A program made the position numbers and the translations under genes. Under the pieces are notes generated by a model. It saw only the letters and a program-made list of their open reading frames with translations, was not told where the DNA came from and did no database searches. This document shows, one piece after another, positions 1-12,557 of a stretch of 64,000 bases of DNA (positions are counted from its first letter, which is position 1; each line of letters starts with the position of its first letter). The stretch is from Rana temporaria (Eukaryota; Chordata; Amphibia; Anura; Ranidae): contig NC_053489.1 of assembly GCF_905171775.1 (NCBI RefSeq), forward strand, positions 150,497,142-150,561,141, in the 5' to 3' direction.

Positions 1-200
1 AGAAATGGTTTAACAACTCTATTAGGTATATGAGGTTTTTTTTTTGTACATTACCCACTATTTTAAAACCTATAAAAAAATGGTCACTCCAAGCGACCTC
101 TAGCGGTGGATCAGTCCTGGTTACACAGCCATTATGCAATATCCAATCCAAAGTATGCCCAGCCCTATGGGTGGGTTTACTTACTTCCTCTGTATAGCCC
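1..200 (-). pseudogene. LINE endonuclease fragment (CR1/L2-like)
   Basis: Read on the minus strand, about 65 codons stay open and contain GHTLDWI followed about 25 residues later by WSDHFF. This GHTLD...SDH pair is the C-terminal signature of the apurinic-like endonuclease of CR1/L2/Rex1-type non-LTR retrotransposons; the SDH histidine is catalytic in the family. Only the last part of the domain is present and the window edge cuts the rest. No in-frame RT follows. It is a dead fragment. The clade is uncertain. Confidence 0.6.
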
Positions 201-1195
201 AGGATATTAGCATAATGGGAGTGAGGGAAAGAGAAGCAACACATATGATGCAGTGTCACGTACCAGGTGTAAAACCAAGATACTGAGAGGGCTCCCCTTG
301 TGGCCAAGTGCAGTGCTTCCCTGGAAGTGGTACAGGGAGAGCAGTGCCCAGAGAAGCATGGTTTTCCAGGAACTGAGATGAGATGAGCTGGTCACCATGA
401 TGTAGCAGGAACAGGCTGGATGAACTGTAAAGCTGGTGTGCTTGCGAAGTACCAGATAAGCTTGACAGAGTAACAACCGGAGACAGAAACGAGAGCCAGG
501 CCGGGGGTCATACGAGGTAAGATCAGTTCAGATGATGAGACTGGATAGCCAGGCTCATACACAGGAGGATGGATCTGTAGCAGAGTCGTTAAGCCAAGCC
601 AAGGTCAGACACTGTGGAGCAAGCCAGAGACAAGTCAAGGGTAAATCAGGAGATTAGGATCACAGGTCAGAGCAAGCCGGGTCAATAACAGAAGTTTAAT
701 CAGGATACACAGGATCAAGGACAAGCTGAAATAATCCAGCAATGAGCAGCTCCAGCAGCAGGCTTAAATAGACCAGGAAGTAAGTCATGTGATCTGTTCA
801 GGTTACAATGAGGAAGTACCACCCACATGTCGACCATGATTGTCTCTGGCGAAATTGCGAGTCCTTCTTCGACCATTTCCCTGACATGCGGTTACCCACA
901 GTCAGTAACTTGCATGCCTTTACTGTGATTTGATGCAAAGATTATCCATACACAATCAAACCCGGTGCATGCACACTGTGATTTAAAAAAGGGCGATGTG
1001 CAGAATGGAGTACTCCTACACCCCTGCAAGGCTACCATCAATATGGCAGTGAGATCCGACACATGCACTGTACTGATTGGTCTCTACTGTCACTACTATA
1101 CATGCACATTATTTCTAAAACATACACTTTATTACCAAAAGTATTGGGACACCTGCCTTTACATGCACATGAACTTTAATGGCATCCCAGTCTCA
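201..1195. other. Unclassified sequence, no gene
   Basis: No ORF with recognisable content. About 560-790 is rich in short variants of 'caggtcagagcaagcc' and 'aagccaaggtcag', which look like a worn dispersed repeat or LTR, but no terminal repeats could be paired. The rest is unremarkable. Confidence 0.4.
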
Positions 1196-1724
1196 TGCCG
1201 CCTACACACGGTCGTTTTTCGGCATGAAAAAAACGACATTTTTAACAAAGTCGTTTAAAATGATCGTGAGTGGGCTTCACATCGTTTTTCGGCTTCTGAA
1301 AAACGACAAATTTTTTTCTTGAACATGCTGCATTTTTTAATGTCGTTTTTTAAAATGTAGTTTTTCAGGTTGAAAAAAATGATCGTGTGTGGGCTAAAAC
1401 GACGTTTTAAACCCGCGCATGCCCAGAATGGGGGTTATGAGATGGGAGCGCTCGTTCTGGTAAAACTACCGTTCATAATGGAGTAAGCACATTCATCACG
1501 CTGTAACAGACAAAAAAGCGTGAATCGTCTTTTACTAACACAGAATCAGCTAAAAGCAGCCCAAAGGCGAATAGAACTTCCCCTTCAGAGTGTCGTCGTA
1601 CGTCACTGCGCTTTGTTCATAATTTTTCAAAAACGATGGTGTGTGGGCAATGTCGTTTTTAATGATGAAGTTGGAAAAACAACGTTTTTTGGACATGCTG
1701 AAAAATGTCCGTGTGTACGCGGCA
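1196..1724. mobile_element. PIF/Harbinger-like MITE, type B (529 bp)
   Basis: The left end reads TGCCGCCTACACACGGTCG. The right end, reverse-complemented, reads TGCCGCGTACACACGGACA. Flanking TCA at 1193-1195 and 1725-1727 is the target duplication. The interior is built of repeated 'gtcgtttttcgg'-like blocks in both orientations and codes for nothing. It is the same family as 19551-20119 and 37887-38448. The superfamily call rests on the 3-bp TNA duplication and short TIRs. Confidence 0.75.
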
Positions 1725-1727
1725 TCA

Positions 1728-3397
1728 GTCGTAGGGTTCAATATTGAGTGAGCCCACCCTTTGCAGCTCTAACAGCTTCAAATCTTCAGGGAAGGCTGTC
1801 TGCACAAGGTTTACAAGTTTGTAAATGGGAAAGGGCCAATGAGAGCTGCAGGGCTGCAGGGCTGCAGAGCTGGAGTGTGCGTGAGAGTAAATCCAAAAAG
1901 TGAACAGGCAGTGGCTTCAGCTGCCCACAATTAAAATGGAGGCAGACAGACTTAGTGGAGGGAGATTTCTGCAGCATATTTGGCAAAAATCACAGAACAT
2001 ATAAAATAATATTAAGTGGTTGGAGGGAAGCTTCAGAAAATATGTTTTTTATTACAAATTGTGTGAGCAGACTGCAGTTCCTCTTTAAATACACTAACAA
2101 ATTTCAGCTGAACTTCAGCTGGCTGGCTCATACTTTATAACCAGTTACAGCAAACAGTTTTATCCTTTTTGGGATTAGGTTTTACATAAATAAAAGCTGA
2201 TCATTTTACGCACCCCTGCCAGTCCTAAATAATATGCCTAATACCTGTTACTGCAAGAGAGCTTTTCTGTTAAAAAATAACAGACTTATTAGCTGGATTA
2301 CAAGGTGAAAATTTAAGAAATAAAGCCTAAAAAAGGAAACAAATGCAGCCATCAAATGTAGGAATTTAGAAGCTGTAATATAATAAATGTTTGTTTCGGG
2401 GTTTAATGCTGCTTTAAATGTTTATTGTTAAATATATACATTTTTACATTTTCATTTACATGTATTGCATTTTTTTTTATTGTGATTGTGAATTGCCTAA
2501 AGCTTCACACAAAGTTCAAAGTGACAAAACATTTATTTATCATCCAATTCAACACTTTTGAAAATTGATTCAGTTGTGTTCACCTGCTTAGATATTTTAG
2601 CATGACCTATGTATGAAAATAACGTGACATTGCTGATTCGTTTAAAAAATATATTACCTGATCCAAGTGATAAAACCTTTACCTTAAAGATAAATGTAGT
2701 GCTGTCGATATTAGTATTCATGGAAATTCTGCACAATAAATTACTGTGTGCCCCTCAGGCGTGTAACAGATGGCGCCGAATCTGTATAATTCAGAAGTAT
2801 GGTTTCAAGGAAGGCCATATGGAAAATATGAAAATGTTATGGATTGTAAAATAAAAAATTAGCTTTGCATAATAAATCTTCAATTACTTCCTCAAACTAT
2901 AATGATTGCAAACAGTACTTTTGGCAATACTAATTTCAACAGAACCGCATCTGTATAGAGATTTTGATTGTTGCATTGTACAAACACTGACATCCCAGTA
3001 TGACGGTGCTAAATTTTGACCCAATGTTGTTCAACATAGACTTTCAGACACTATTTTCTTACATCCCCAATCTATACGGAGATACATCCATGACACAGAC
3101 TTTGGAATGCACAACCGTCTTTTTATGAGAGAGCTCAACAGTAAATTTTTTCTTTCAGACTGTATCTCAATAACTGTAATTCTGTAAAGATTTGCACATG
3201 GGAGAGAAGGAGTTGGGGAGAATCATTTGACTTTAAGTAGCCATCTTGTTTAACAGCAGCCATTTTTCAGCAAATAAAGTAAGGTTAGCCTGGTGAACAT
3301 GTGAATATGAGCCTACGTTTTCACCTGTTGGCTGGAAACAGTAGATAAAAAGTAAGTATTTTGACTTACTTGTTTTACTTACTTAAAAATGAAACAA
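1728..3397. other. AT-rich, apparently unique DNA
   Basis: Stop-rich in all frames, with no TIRs, tandem repeats or transposon protein similarity recognised. It looks like intergenic or intronic host sequence. Confidence 0.4.
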
Positions 3398-3400
3398 TTA

Positions 3401-4140
3401 GGGCCAGATCCACAAAGAACTTACGCCGACGTATCTATTGATACGCCGCGTAAGTTCTACGACGCCCCGTCGTATCTTTGTTTTGTATCCACAAAACAAG
3501 ATACGACTGAATGTGGGCTCGATCCGACTGATGTACGTCTTAGTACTCCGTCGGATATTAGGTGCATATTTACGCTGGCCGCTAGGTGGCGCTTCCGTTG
3601 ATTTCCGCGTAGAGTATGCAAATTAGCTAGATACGCTGATCCTCAAACGTACGTCCGCCCGGCGCATTTTTTTACGTCGTTTACGTAAAAGCTTTTTTCG
3701 GCGTAACGTTACCCCTGGGTCTATGAGGCGTACGCAATGTTAAGTATGGACGTCAGGACAGCGTCGAATTTTACGTCTTTTACGTCATTTGCATAAAACG
3801 CTCACGAATAGGGCTTTGCGTAAATTACGTTCACGTTGAAAGCATTGACTATTTGCGACGTGATTTCGAGCATGTGCACTGGTATACCCCCACGGACGGT
3901 GCATGCGCCGTTAAAAAAAAAGAGTTTACGTGGGGTCAAGATGAATTAACATAAAACACGCCCACATCTTAGTCATTTCAATTGCGCGCCCTTACGCCGA
4001 CACATTTACACTACGCCGTCGTAACTTACGGCGCAAATTCTTTCTGGATATGGAAACTACGCTCTAAGTTACGGCGGCGTAGTGTATCTGAGATACGCTA
4101 CGCCTGCCTAAAGATAGGCAGATCTTTGTGGATCTTGCCC
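3401..4140. mobile_element. Harbinger-like MITE, GGGCCAGATYCA family (740 bp)
   Basis: The left end is GGGCCAGATCCACAAAG. The right end, reverse-complemented, is GGGCAAGATCCACAAAG. TTA flanks both sides (3398-3400 and 4141-4143). The interior carries many 'tacgtc/acgtaa' and 'gatacgc' words and folds back on itself near the ends. Non-coding. Relatives lie at 56287-56998 and 29706-30373. Confidence 0.8.
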
Positions 4141-4143
4141 TTA

Positions 4144-5398
4144 ATGTTTTATTTTTTTAGACCGTAACATAATACATAAATTGAAAAAATATATAGAACA
4201 ACAATATACATTACTATCAGGATAAAAATATAGGAGCTGGCACTGTTTCCTTGTTCTTGAGGGTGCATGGCTTTCATTTTTATCTTTTCTTCACTGCATA
4301 TAATAACCTAACTAAAAAGTATATGAATATCAGATGTCAAGACATTGATTTACACATGCTTTTAAGTGACTCAGTAAGTTGAAAAATATGATGCCAACTC
4401 CAAAATCTTCAAGAATAAGTAAGCAATGGTAGATTTCATATTTGAAAGGTTTCCTTTAAAGGCTTCAGCCCTGGAAGATTTGGCTGCCCAATGAGCGGGC
4501 CATTTTTTTGCCATACGGCACGGCATCGATTTAACCGACAATTGCGCAATTGTGCAAAGTTGTACCCAAACAAAATTAACGTCCTTTTTTCCCCCAGAAA
4601 TAGAACTTTTTTTGGTGGTTTTTGATCACCTCTGCGATTTAATTTTTTGCGCTATAAACAAAAAAAGAGCGACAACTTTGAAAAAAACTTAATAGTAAAT
4701 AGCTCATTTTTTTAAACTCATTCCTTCCTAAGTTTAGGCCAATATGTATTCTACATATTTTTGGTAAAAAAAATTGCAATAAGCGTATATTGATTGGTTT
4801 GCGCAAAATTGTAGCGTCTACAAACTATGGGAAAGATTTATATGGCGTTTCTTTTTTTTTTTACTAATAATGGCGGTGATCTGCTTTTTTGGCGGTATTG
4901 CGACATTGCCGCAGACAGATTGGACACTTTTGACACATTTTTGGGACCATTGACATTTACAGAGCGATCAGTGCTATAAAAATGCACTGATTACTATGTA
5001 AATGTCACTGGTAGGGAAGGGTTTAACACTAGGGGCGATCTAGGGGTTAACTGTGTTCCCTATTGTGTGTTCTAACTGTGGGGGGATGGGAACTGACTAT
5101 AGGAGATGACAGATCGTATTTTCTACTTTGTAAAAAGACACAATCTGTCCTTCTCTCCTCAGACAGCACGGGGATTTGTGTGTTTACACACACACAAACT
5201 CCCATGCTCCCGCTCGTGCATGTGATCGCTGCTGTGCGGGGCCTCTGGTAGCTCTCCTGGGCGAAGCCATATATATACAGGATTTCTGCGTGAGCCGGTC
5301 GTGAAATTGTTAAACTTCATAGCAGTTTTTAGTGTTCTTGATATTGGTATCATATTGAAAAAACTGCCTTCCTGAACCTTTTTCTCCCCCCTGATGTA
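4144..5398. other. Degenerate non-autonomous DNA-transposon-like sequence
   Basis: 4450-5260 has the texture of a common frog non-coding transposon (poly-T runs, 'gcgatcagtgctataaaaatgc', 'cacaaactcccatgctcccg'), but paired ends were not found. 4144-4450 appears unique. No coding content. Confidence 0.3.
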
Positions 5399-5668
5399 TT
5401 TAAGGCAGTATTCACACTTCCTTCGCATGCGGCTCAAAGCACAAGTCCAGTTCCCATTCACCAAATCAGGTCAGATTTTAGGCGTACTTTTGGGCTGAAT
5501 TCAGACCTGAAACAGACCAAAAGACACACAGGTCTCCTGTGCAAATTCTCATCGGAAATATTGGAGATATATGAACCAGCTCCATAGAGAGCCGGACAAA
5601 ATCTCCTGCTATTGCAAATTGGATGCAGGGAACCCATATCCAATTCGCAATAGTGGGAACCCAGCCTA
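5399..5668. mobile_element. Possible small MITE (AAGGC...TTCACACT ends)
   Basis: Left 'aaggcagtattcacacttcc' roughly mirrors right 'agtgggaacccagcct' when reverse-complemented. The match is imperfect and the target duplication is unclear. Confidence 0.3.
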
Positions 5669-5679
5669 AAGGTTTCAAT

Positions 5680-5875
5680 AATGTTTCCCTTTTCCCTTCT
5701 TTCCTACACACTGTACATAATAGTTCCTAATGTCTCTCTCAATATGTTTTATCCTCCAAACCTTTTACCATTTTTGCTACCCGTCTCTGGACTCGTTCTA
5801 TTTTATCATTATATTTCTGTAAGTGAGGTCTCCAGATCTGTACACAGTATTCTAAACGAGGTATCACTAAAGATC
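5680..5875 (-). pseudogene. CR1/L2-like LINE, C-terminal RT segment
   Basis: The minus strand reads LVIPRLEYCVQIWRPHLQ and then DKIERVQRRVAKMVKGLE. This is the post-palm signature 'RP.LEY..Q.W.P...+IE+VQRR' of CR1/L2-type LINE reverse transcriptases. Stop codons follow (after KTY and further on). It continues the LINE at 15275-18262; the Tc1 element at 5878-15272 was inserted between them at a TA. Confidence 0.75.
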
Positions 5876-6990
5876 TACAGTATCTCACAAAAGTGAGTAC
5901 ACCCCTCACATTTTTGTAAATAATTTATAATATCTTTTCATGCGACAACACTGAAGAAATTACACTTTGCTACAAAGTAAAGTAGTGAGTGTACAGCTTG
6001 TATAACAGTGTAAATTTGCTGTCCACTCAAAATAACACATTATGCCATTAATGTCTAAACTGCTGGCAAACAAACGTGAGTTCACCCCTAATTGAAAATT
6101 TCTAAATTGGGCCTAAAGTGTCAATATTTTGTGTGGCCACCATTATTTTCCAGCACTGCCTTAACCCTCTAGAGAATGAAGTTCACCAGAGCTTCAAAGG
6201 TTACAACTGGAGTCCTCTTCCACTCCTCCATGACAACATCACAGAGCTAGTGGATGTTAGAGACCTTTCACTCCTCCACCATCTGTTTGAGGATTCCCCA
6301 CATATGCTCAATAGGGTTTAGGTCTGCAGACATGTTCCATCACCTTTACCCTCAGCTTCTTTAGCAAGGCAGTGGTCGCTTTGGGGTCATTATTTTGAAA
6401 TATTGCTCTGTGGCCCAGTCTCCAAAGGGAGGGGACCGTGCTCTGCTTCAGTATGTCACAGTACATGTTGGCATTCATGGTTCCCTCAATGAACTGTAGC
6501 TCCCCAGTGCCGGCAGCACTCAGACCATGACACTCCCACCACCATGCTTGACTGTAAGTGTCAAGACACACGTCTTTGTACTTCTCACCTGGTTGCCACC
6601 ACACGCTTGACACCATCTGAACCAAATAAGTTTATCTTGGTCTCATCAGACTACAGGACATGGTTGCAGTAATCCATGTCCTTGGTCTGCTTGTCTTCAG
6701 CAAATGGTTTGCAGGCTTTCTTGTGCATCATCTTTAGAAGAGGCTTCCTTCTAGGATGACAGCCATGTGTGGCGTATGGTCTAAGCACTGACAGGCTGAC
6801 CCACCACCCCTTCAACCTCTGCAGCAATGCTGGCAGCACTCATACATCTATTTCCCAAAGACAACCTTTGTATATAACGCTGAGCACGTGCACTCAACTT
6901 CTTTGGTCGACCATGGTGATGCCTGTTTAGCGCTGAACCTGTTAAATCACTGTATGGTCTTGGCCACGTGCTGCAGCTCAGTTTCAGGGT

Positions 6991-7008
6991 CTAGGCAATC
7001 TTCTTATA
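6991..7008. repeat. Target-site duplication of L1, left copy
   Basis: CTAGGCAATCTTCTTATA here matches 14811-14828 exactly. It sits inside Tc1 transposase coding sequence, so it fixes the L1 insertion as later than the Tc1. Confidence 0.93.
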
Positions 7009-8212
7009 ACAATTTGTTTTTTATTTAGAGAAAAAGAAAATCAGAGTACAAATTACAGCCAGGGTACCTAAGTACCACACAATAGCACATAGTCAAAACA
7101 TATCAAATACATACTCTGAAAGTAAGCAACTTTTATATCTTATAACAAAGAAAAGCAAGGGGAAACATCACTATCTAGGATATTACCCGCTACTAGCAAT
7201 TACTAAGAAAAAAGGAAAGTAAAAAGAAAAAGCGAGAAGAAAAAAAAAAGAGAAAGAAGGGGGAGGGGGGCAGTGACACCGTAGTCAACGGACCAACTAA
7301 CGTCTTCTCCCTTCCAAGAAGAGTGTAAAGGAAGTGATCAAAGCCAAGACAGCAATCTCATCCCGCATCAAGTTGTAAGTATTGATCAGAATACCTGAAC
7401 GTCACCCAGGGTAACCACGTTTGATTGAATTTTTCTGACGATACCCTGGCAATTGCTACAGTTTCCTCCAATTGGTGAATATACTCTATGGAGCTAAACC
7501 ATTCCGGGATAGAAGGAATATCCTTCGATTTCCAGTGCCTGGGAATTAAAACTTTTTCCGCGTTCAATAGATGTCCAATCAATGATTTTTTGTAGAGTTG
7601 CATAGAGCAATCGGTGATGTGGAGTAAGCAACATGCCGGCGTAAGGGGGATTGTAGTATCCGTAATGGCTTTGATCAATTCACACACCCTCTTCCAGAAG
7701 GGTCTCAGACAAGAACACTCCCACCAAATATGAACAATGGTGCCCGGGTCTTGCTCGCATCTCCAGCAAGAATCCGATGTCAGCGGGTACCATTTTTTTA
7801 ATTTTGTCCGGAGTGACATACCATTGTGTTAAAAGTTTATACGACATTTCCTTCAATCTTGTGCCAATCGCGCACTTATGGGCGAATATGCAGGCACGTT
7901 TCCATTGCTTATCAATGAAATTTGTTTTGAGCGCCTTTTCCCATTGTACTCGTGTTCCGGAAGCTATCCCCCCCCCTGTCTCGTTGAAGTCAGGAGTACG
8001 TAAGAGAAGTAGATCTCGGAACCGGAGCTCCAGCCAGGCAAATTTGTTCAAAGGGAGTTATCGGTCTAAGAAATTGTTTTTTAATCTGGGAAACCTGTAT
8101 ATAATTATGCAGCTGGCGGTAAGTCCAGAATGAAAGAGAGCTCTGAGGATTTATCTCTCTTCTTAGGTAATCAAAATATTTTAAAGTATTAGCCTCAACA
8201 CAATGTATTAGC

Positions 8213-8369
8213 CATGACTAAGCACTGACTGCCAGTGCGAAACGCGTCGGCCATACTGAATGTTTTTGGTTTGCAGTGACTGTATGTACAGTTGAAAAAT
8301 AAAAGACATTTCTTTTTTAAGTGATTTTAGAGTGTGGCTGTCCAGTTTTCGTCTTTTTCATTTTGCTAT
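8213..8369 (+). mobile_element. 157-bp insert beginning with a hammerhead-like motif
   Basis: It is flanked by TATTAGC (8206-8212 and 8370-8376), a 7-bp target duplication, inside L1 ORF2. Its first 45 bases contain the 6-bp stem GCACTG...CAGTGC, then GAAA and CGCGTC, the 3' half of a hammerhead core. The 5' core (ATGACTAA against CTGATGAA) carries three changes. An AATAAA lies near 8300. It is probably a short Penelope-derived or SINE-like retro-insert. Confidence 0.55.
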
Positions 8370-11208
8370 TATTAGCATTGCCAGCACCTTGGTGGTTCAA
8401 CAGCCCTTGATTGTCTACGGGGCTCACCTGGAGCGGTGAGAATTGTGTCACAATGTATCATTAAGAGGGGCAACGATTGATCAGTGGGTGCCATTAAATG
8501 CAGGTCCATCCCGGGCATGAAATCAGGATTACGAGTAATAGGACTAAGCGGGCCGGGACATGAGGACAATTTATGATGTTTTATTATCATATGAAATACT
8601 CTAAGCGTGGACCCCACCAAGGGATGCTGCTGCAAACTCTGCGGAAGTTTCCCCCAAGGAATCCAAGGTAGGAATCTAAGGTGTATTGTGGAAGATGCTT
8701 CCTCTAGTGTGACCCAATCCTTCTGCCCCCTGTGACAGTTCCAGTCCAGAATTCTGGCTAGATGCATCCCGGAGTGATAGAGTTTGAAATCAGGCAGGCC
8801 TAAACCCCCCTCAACCTTAAGTTTTGAGAGCGTATCCAGCTTTATCCGAGGTTTTTGCCCCTTCCAAATAAAAGTATGTACAATAACCTGAAGTCTTTTA
8901 AAAAAAATACCTGGGAGTGGAATAGGTAAAGTGTGGAAATGATAGAGGATTCTGGGTAGAATTACCATCTTTAGTATGGCAGCTCGGCCAAACCAGGAGA
9001 AAGGTCTAGAGCTCCACCCTTTAAGATCTACTTGGATTTTTTTTAACAAGGGGAGGAAGTTAGTCGCCAATTTAATTCCTAAATAGGTAATAGATGAAGT
9101 TACCCACTTAAACGAGCAGGAAGAACGTGCACTCTCTAAGGAATCAGATGACAGTGTAAGATTAAGGGCTTCCGATTTAGAGTCATTAATTTTCATATTG
9201 GAGATATAGCTGAAAATTTTGAAAGCTTTAGAGAGGTTCGGGATTGAATCGTGAGGCCGTGTCAAAAAAAATAAAAGATCGTCCGCGTACGCTGCTATTT
9301 TAAAGTCACGCTGGCCTATCTGAAAGCCTTGTACCTCAGGGTTTGCATTAACTGTGCGAATAAAAGGCTCTAAAGATAAAATAAATAAAAGAGGGGAAAG
9401 AGGACATCCCTGCCTTGTTCCATTGTTTATATCCACTGCTTCTGAGAGGGTGCCGTTGATTTTAAGCTGTGCCCGAGGTTTATAATATAAAGCCGATATC
9501 CACGCCATCATGTGCGATCCCAACCCAATATGTCTGCAAGTAGCAAACATATAGTTCCAGGCGACACGGTCGAAGGCCTTCTCCGCATCGGTTGAGAGGA
9601 GAAGGCCCTCGATTCCCCTGGTATGTGCGAGATGAACCAAATTAAGGGCTTTTATGACATTATCCCGTGCTTCCCTTCCTGGCATGAATCCCACCTGTTC
9701 TGGACCTATAAGTTTTGAAAGGAAAGGTGTCAGTCTAGATGCCATTAGTTTTGCCAATATTTTTAGGTCCAGAATCAACAAAGAGATCGGCCTGTAACTT
9801 GTACAGTCAGTAGGGTCCTTCGATGGTTTAGGGATCAGTGTTACATATGCTGTCGTGAAAGTGCTCGAGGTTGATGAGGAAATTCGAATATGGTCCAAGG
9901 CCCGGAGTAGAGGAACTTTCAGGGTGTCTATAAAAGTTTTATAATAATGGGCTGTAAACCCATCTGGGCCTGGACTCTTGCCCGGTTTTAGAGTCTTAAT
10001 TGCCACCATAAGTTCTTCCTCTGAAATCAGTATTTCCAAGGAATCGCTCTCGGCCGACGATAAGGTAGGCATGCCACTCTCCACGATATATTCTCGCAGA
10101 ACGGATTCTCCATTTCCCTGAAGCTCTGCAGGTTTATGTATCGCAGGGAGTATATAAAGCTTAGTGTAAAAAGCATGAAATTGTGCCGCAATCTGGTCCG
10201 TTTTTTGTATAAATTGACCCTCAGAAGTCTTAATAGAGAGAATAGAATGTGCATGAGAAATTGTTTTAAGGGTTTTTGCCAGGAATTTGCCACACTTATC
10301 CCCATGTTCATAATGAAAGCCCTTCTTAAAATAGAGAATACGTTTAGCTTTAAGGTTAAGTAGGGAGTTACGTTTTTACCGCGTTTTTGACAGTTCCAAC
10401 ATAAGCGCCTCTAAATGTGACTGTTTATGTTGGCTTTCCAAAAAGGCAATTTTTTCCGCCAAAGCCGAGGTAACTTTTTCTGCTTCTCTTTTGTTAATAG
10501 AACCTAGGCGCATAAGTTCGCCACGTATGATGCACTTATGGGCCTCCCAAATTGTCAAAGGTGACAATTCTGTAGTATTAAGCTCAAAGTATAATTTGAG
10601 CGCCTCATGAATTTGTTGGCGAGTAAACGGGTCCGTCAATAAGATGGGATGCAACCCGCCAGCTGCATGGTCTAGAAGGCCTATCTGATTGTGAAAGGGA
10701 AATCGATACCGGACAGTGATCCGAAAGGGATTGTATACCTATATTGGCTGCCTGGAGCACAGGTAAATCACGTTGCGAAATAAACACATAATCAATACGA
10801 GAGTGCTTCTTATGCAATGGGGAATAGTACGTATAATCTCTGCCCTTTGGATATACCAGGCGCCAAGCATCCACCAAGGCCAAAGAGTTCAGCTGTGATT
10901 TAATTTTCTGAATAATAGAATATGAAATGCTAGACCTACCATTAGAGGTATCCTGTAGGGGTAACAATGGGATATTAAAGTCCCCTCCTAAAATAATACA
11001 GCCAGTGGCAAAGCCCTTTAGTTTGTCTATTAAGTGACGACAGAATGCAAGATGGCCTGAGTTATGGAAATAAGCATTTGCCAAGGTGATCTCTCTATTA
11101 TGCCACATTCCCTTGAGGAACAGAAATCGCCCCTTAGGGTCCTTGTATTGCTGGGACACTTTAAAGTTTGCGTGTTTATGCAACAGAATAGATACACCTT
11201 TGGACTTA

Positions 11209-11710
11209 GGCCCCATACTCACGAGCAAACATGTCTGCTGAAACTGGCCCGCAGGCCAGTTTCAGCAGACATGTTTGGTCGTGTGTGGGCGCGAGCGGGC
11301 CGAATTCCAGCAAACATTTGCCCGCCGGGCCTTTTTCCAGCGGGCAAATATTCCTGGACTTGTTTTAAAACAGCCCGCTGGAATTCAGCCCGCTCGGACA
11401 TGTACGGTCGTCTGTACAGACCTACCGTACATGTCCAGCCGCCCGCCGTGCCTCGCATGCGTCGAATGACTTCGACGCATGCGTGGAAGCATTTTAAAGG
11501 CGGGCCGCCCACGTCGCCGCGTCATTGTCGCGGCGACACCGCGTCATCGACGCGGCGACACCGCGGACACGCCCCGCGTATTGTTTACGCGCGGACTTCT
11601 GTACGATGGTGTGTACAACCATCGTACAGAAGCCCTCTGGCAGACATGTATGGTGAAAACGGTCCGACGGACCGCTTTCACCATACATGTTTGTCCGTGT
11701 GTACCCGGCC
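11209..11710. mobile_element. PIF/Harbinger-like MITE, type A (502 bp)
   Basis: The left end GGCCCCATACTCACGAGCAA pairs with the right end GGCCGGGTACACACGGACAA (reverse-complemented). TTA duplications lie at 11206-11208 and 11711-11713. The interior is GC-rich ('ccgctcggacatgtacgg', 'gcgtcgaatgacttcgacgc') with long internal inverted repeats. It lies inside the L1 endonuclease; removing 505 bp rejoins the reading frame exactly. Confidence 0.9.
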
Positions 11711-11939
11711 TTAGAGTTAGGGTTTGGCGCATGATATACCTCAGGAAAGTGTCTGTCAAATAATCTAGGTACAGAGGAGGATTGGAAGTGTGTCTCTTGA
11801 ATTAACACAAAGGCAGGATGAGCTTTTTTTAATTCTCTTAAAAGTGATGCCCTCTTTTCCGGAGTGTTGAGTCCCCTTAGGTTATGGGAGATCAGGGTAG
11901 GGTGTTTACCAAGTGAATGATAAGCCATGTCAGCACAAT

Positions 11940-12557
11940 GTCAATTAACCCCCAAATAAACAACAACAAAGAACCAAAAAAAAAAAAACGAGAAAGAAAA
12001 AAAAAGTCTCCTGAAGGAACAGGCTAGATATATACAATTAACCAATCGAGCACTCCTCTACCGCTGCAGAGGGGCTCCTCCAATTGTGTCTAACCAGGGG
12101 TACAAGGGCAGAAAAAAAAAGAGAAAAGAAAAAATATATATATCCCCGTAAAACACCCCGGTTAGACACAGTGTGGGGTACGTGGGAGAGACCCGTGAAA
12201 TGGTCAGAAATTAAAATGTATTTATTACGTCAAGATAACAGAAAAGCCACTACTCCCACCCGCAGCCTAAGAAAAAACATATTTATAAAGCGTTGACCCG
12301 TATATTTATCAAAACATACACAAAAAAAAAAAATTGCATCCCTGAGGTGCAGAGAGCAATCGAACAACACTATCCATTGCACACAAATTACAAGCCATTA
12401 GATCAGTTTGTGCACCCTCGGAGGAGAATATTCCCCACAGAGAGCTAAACCCATTCTGCGGTCCAAAAAAAAATAAGGGCCAAAAAATAGGCTAGCCAGA
12501 AAAAAAAAAAAGAAGAGGTCATATGTATCCAGAGTCCTTGAAGCAAAAAACAAAATC
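11940..12557. other. L1 spacer between ORF1 and ORF2
   Basis: A-rich inter-ORF region of the minus-strand L1 with several poly-A runs. No coding content recognised. Confidence 0.6.

Larger units (their letters stand above)
7358..11928 (-). pseudogene. L1-like ORF2: endonuclease, reverse transcriptase, zinc knuckle
   Basis: Starts at the ATG at 11928. The endonuclease opens with ISHNLRGLNTPEKRASLL, then QETHF, NAYFHN, SRIDYVF and LSDHCPV (catalytic E, D, H motifs of the APE-like fold). The RT has KPGKSPGPDGF, YRPISLL, STDAEKAFDRV (motif A), NGTRQGCPLSPLLF and AAYADDLLFF (catalytic ADD). The C-terminal region has CWRCEQDPGTIVHIWWEC, a CCHC knuckle typical of L1. Lesions: the MITE at 11209-11710, a frameshift near 10660, a stop near 10376, the insert at 8213-8369, a frameshift near 8000 and another at the A-run near 7795. 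The protein would nick target DNA and reverse-transcribe its own RNA there. Confidence 0.9.

Noticed and set aside
2533..2854. Overlapping frames of 67 and 81 codons on opposite strands
   Set aside because: No domain, no splice signals in phase and AT-driven composition.
4144..5398. Possible host exons in AT-rich intervals (for example about 5063-5251)
   Set aside because: Short frames without splice context, codon bias or recognisable domains; consistent with chance.
8213..8369. Claim that removing this insert restores the L1 ORF2 frame, as for the MITE
   Set aside because: Counting bases shows the flanking frames still disagree after removal, so at least one other frameshift lies nearby.
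11064..11763. Overlapping open frames of 90-216 codons on both strands
   Set aside because: They lie within a GC-rich MITE with internal inverted repeats; the same peptides appear from other copies of the MITE.
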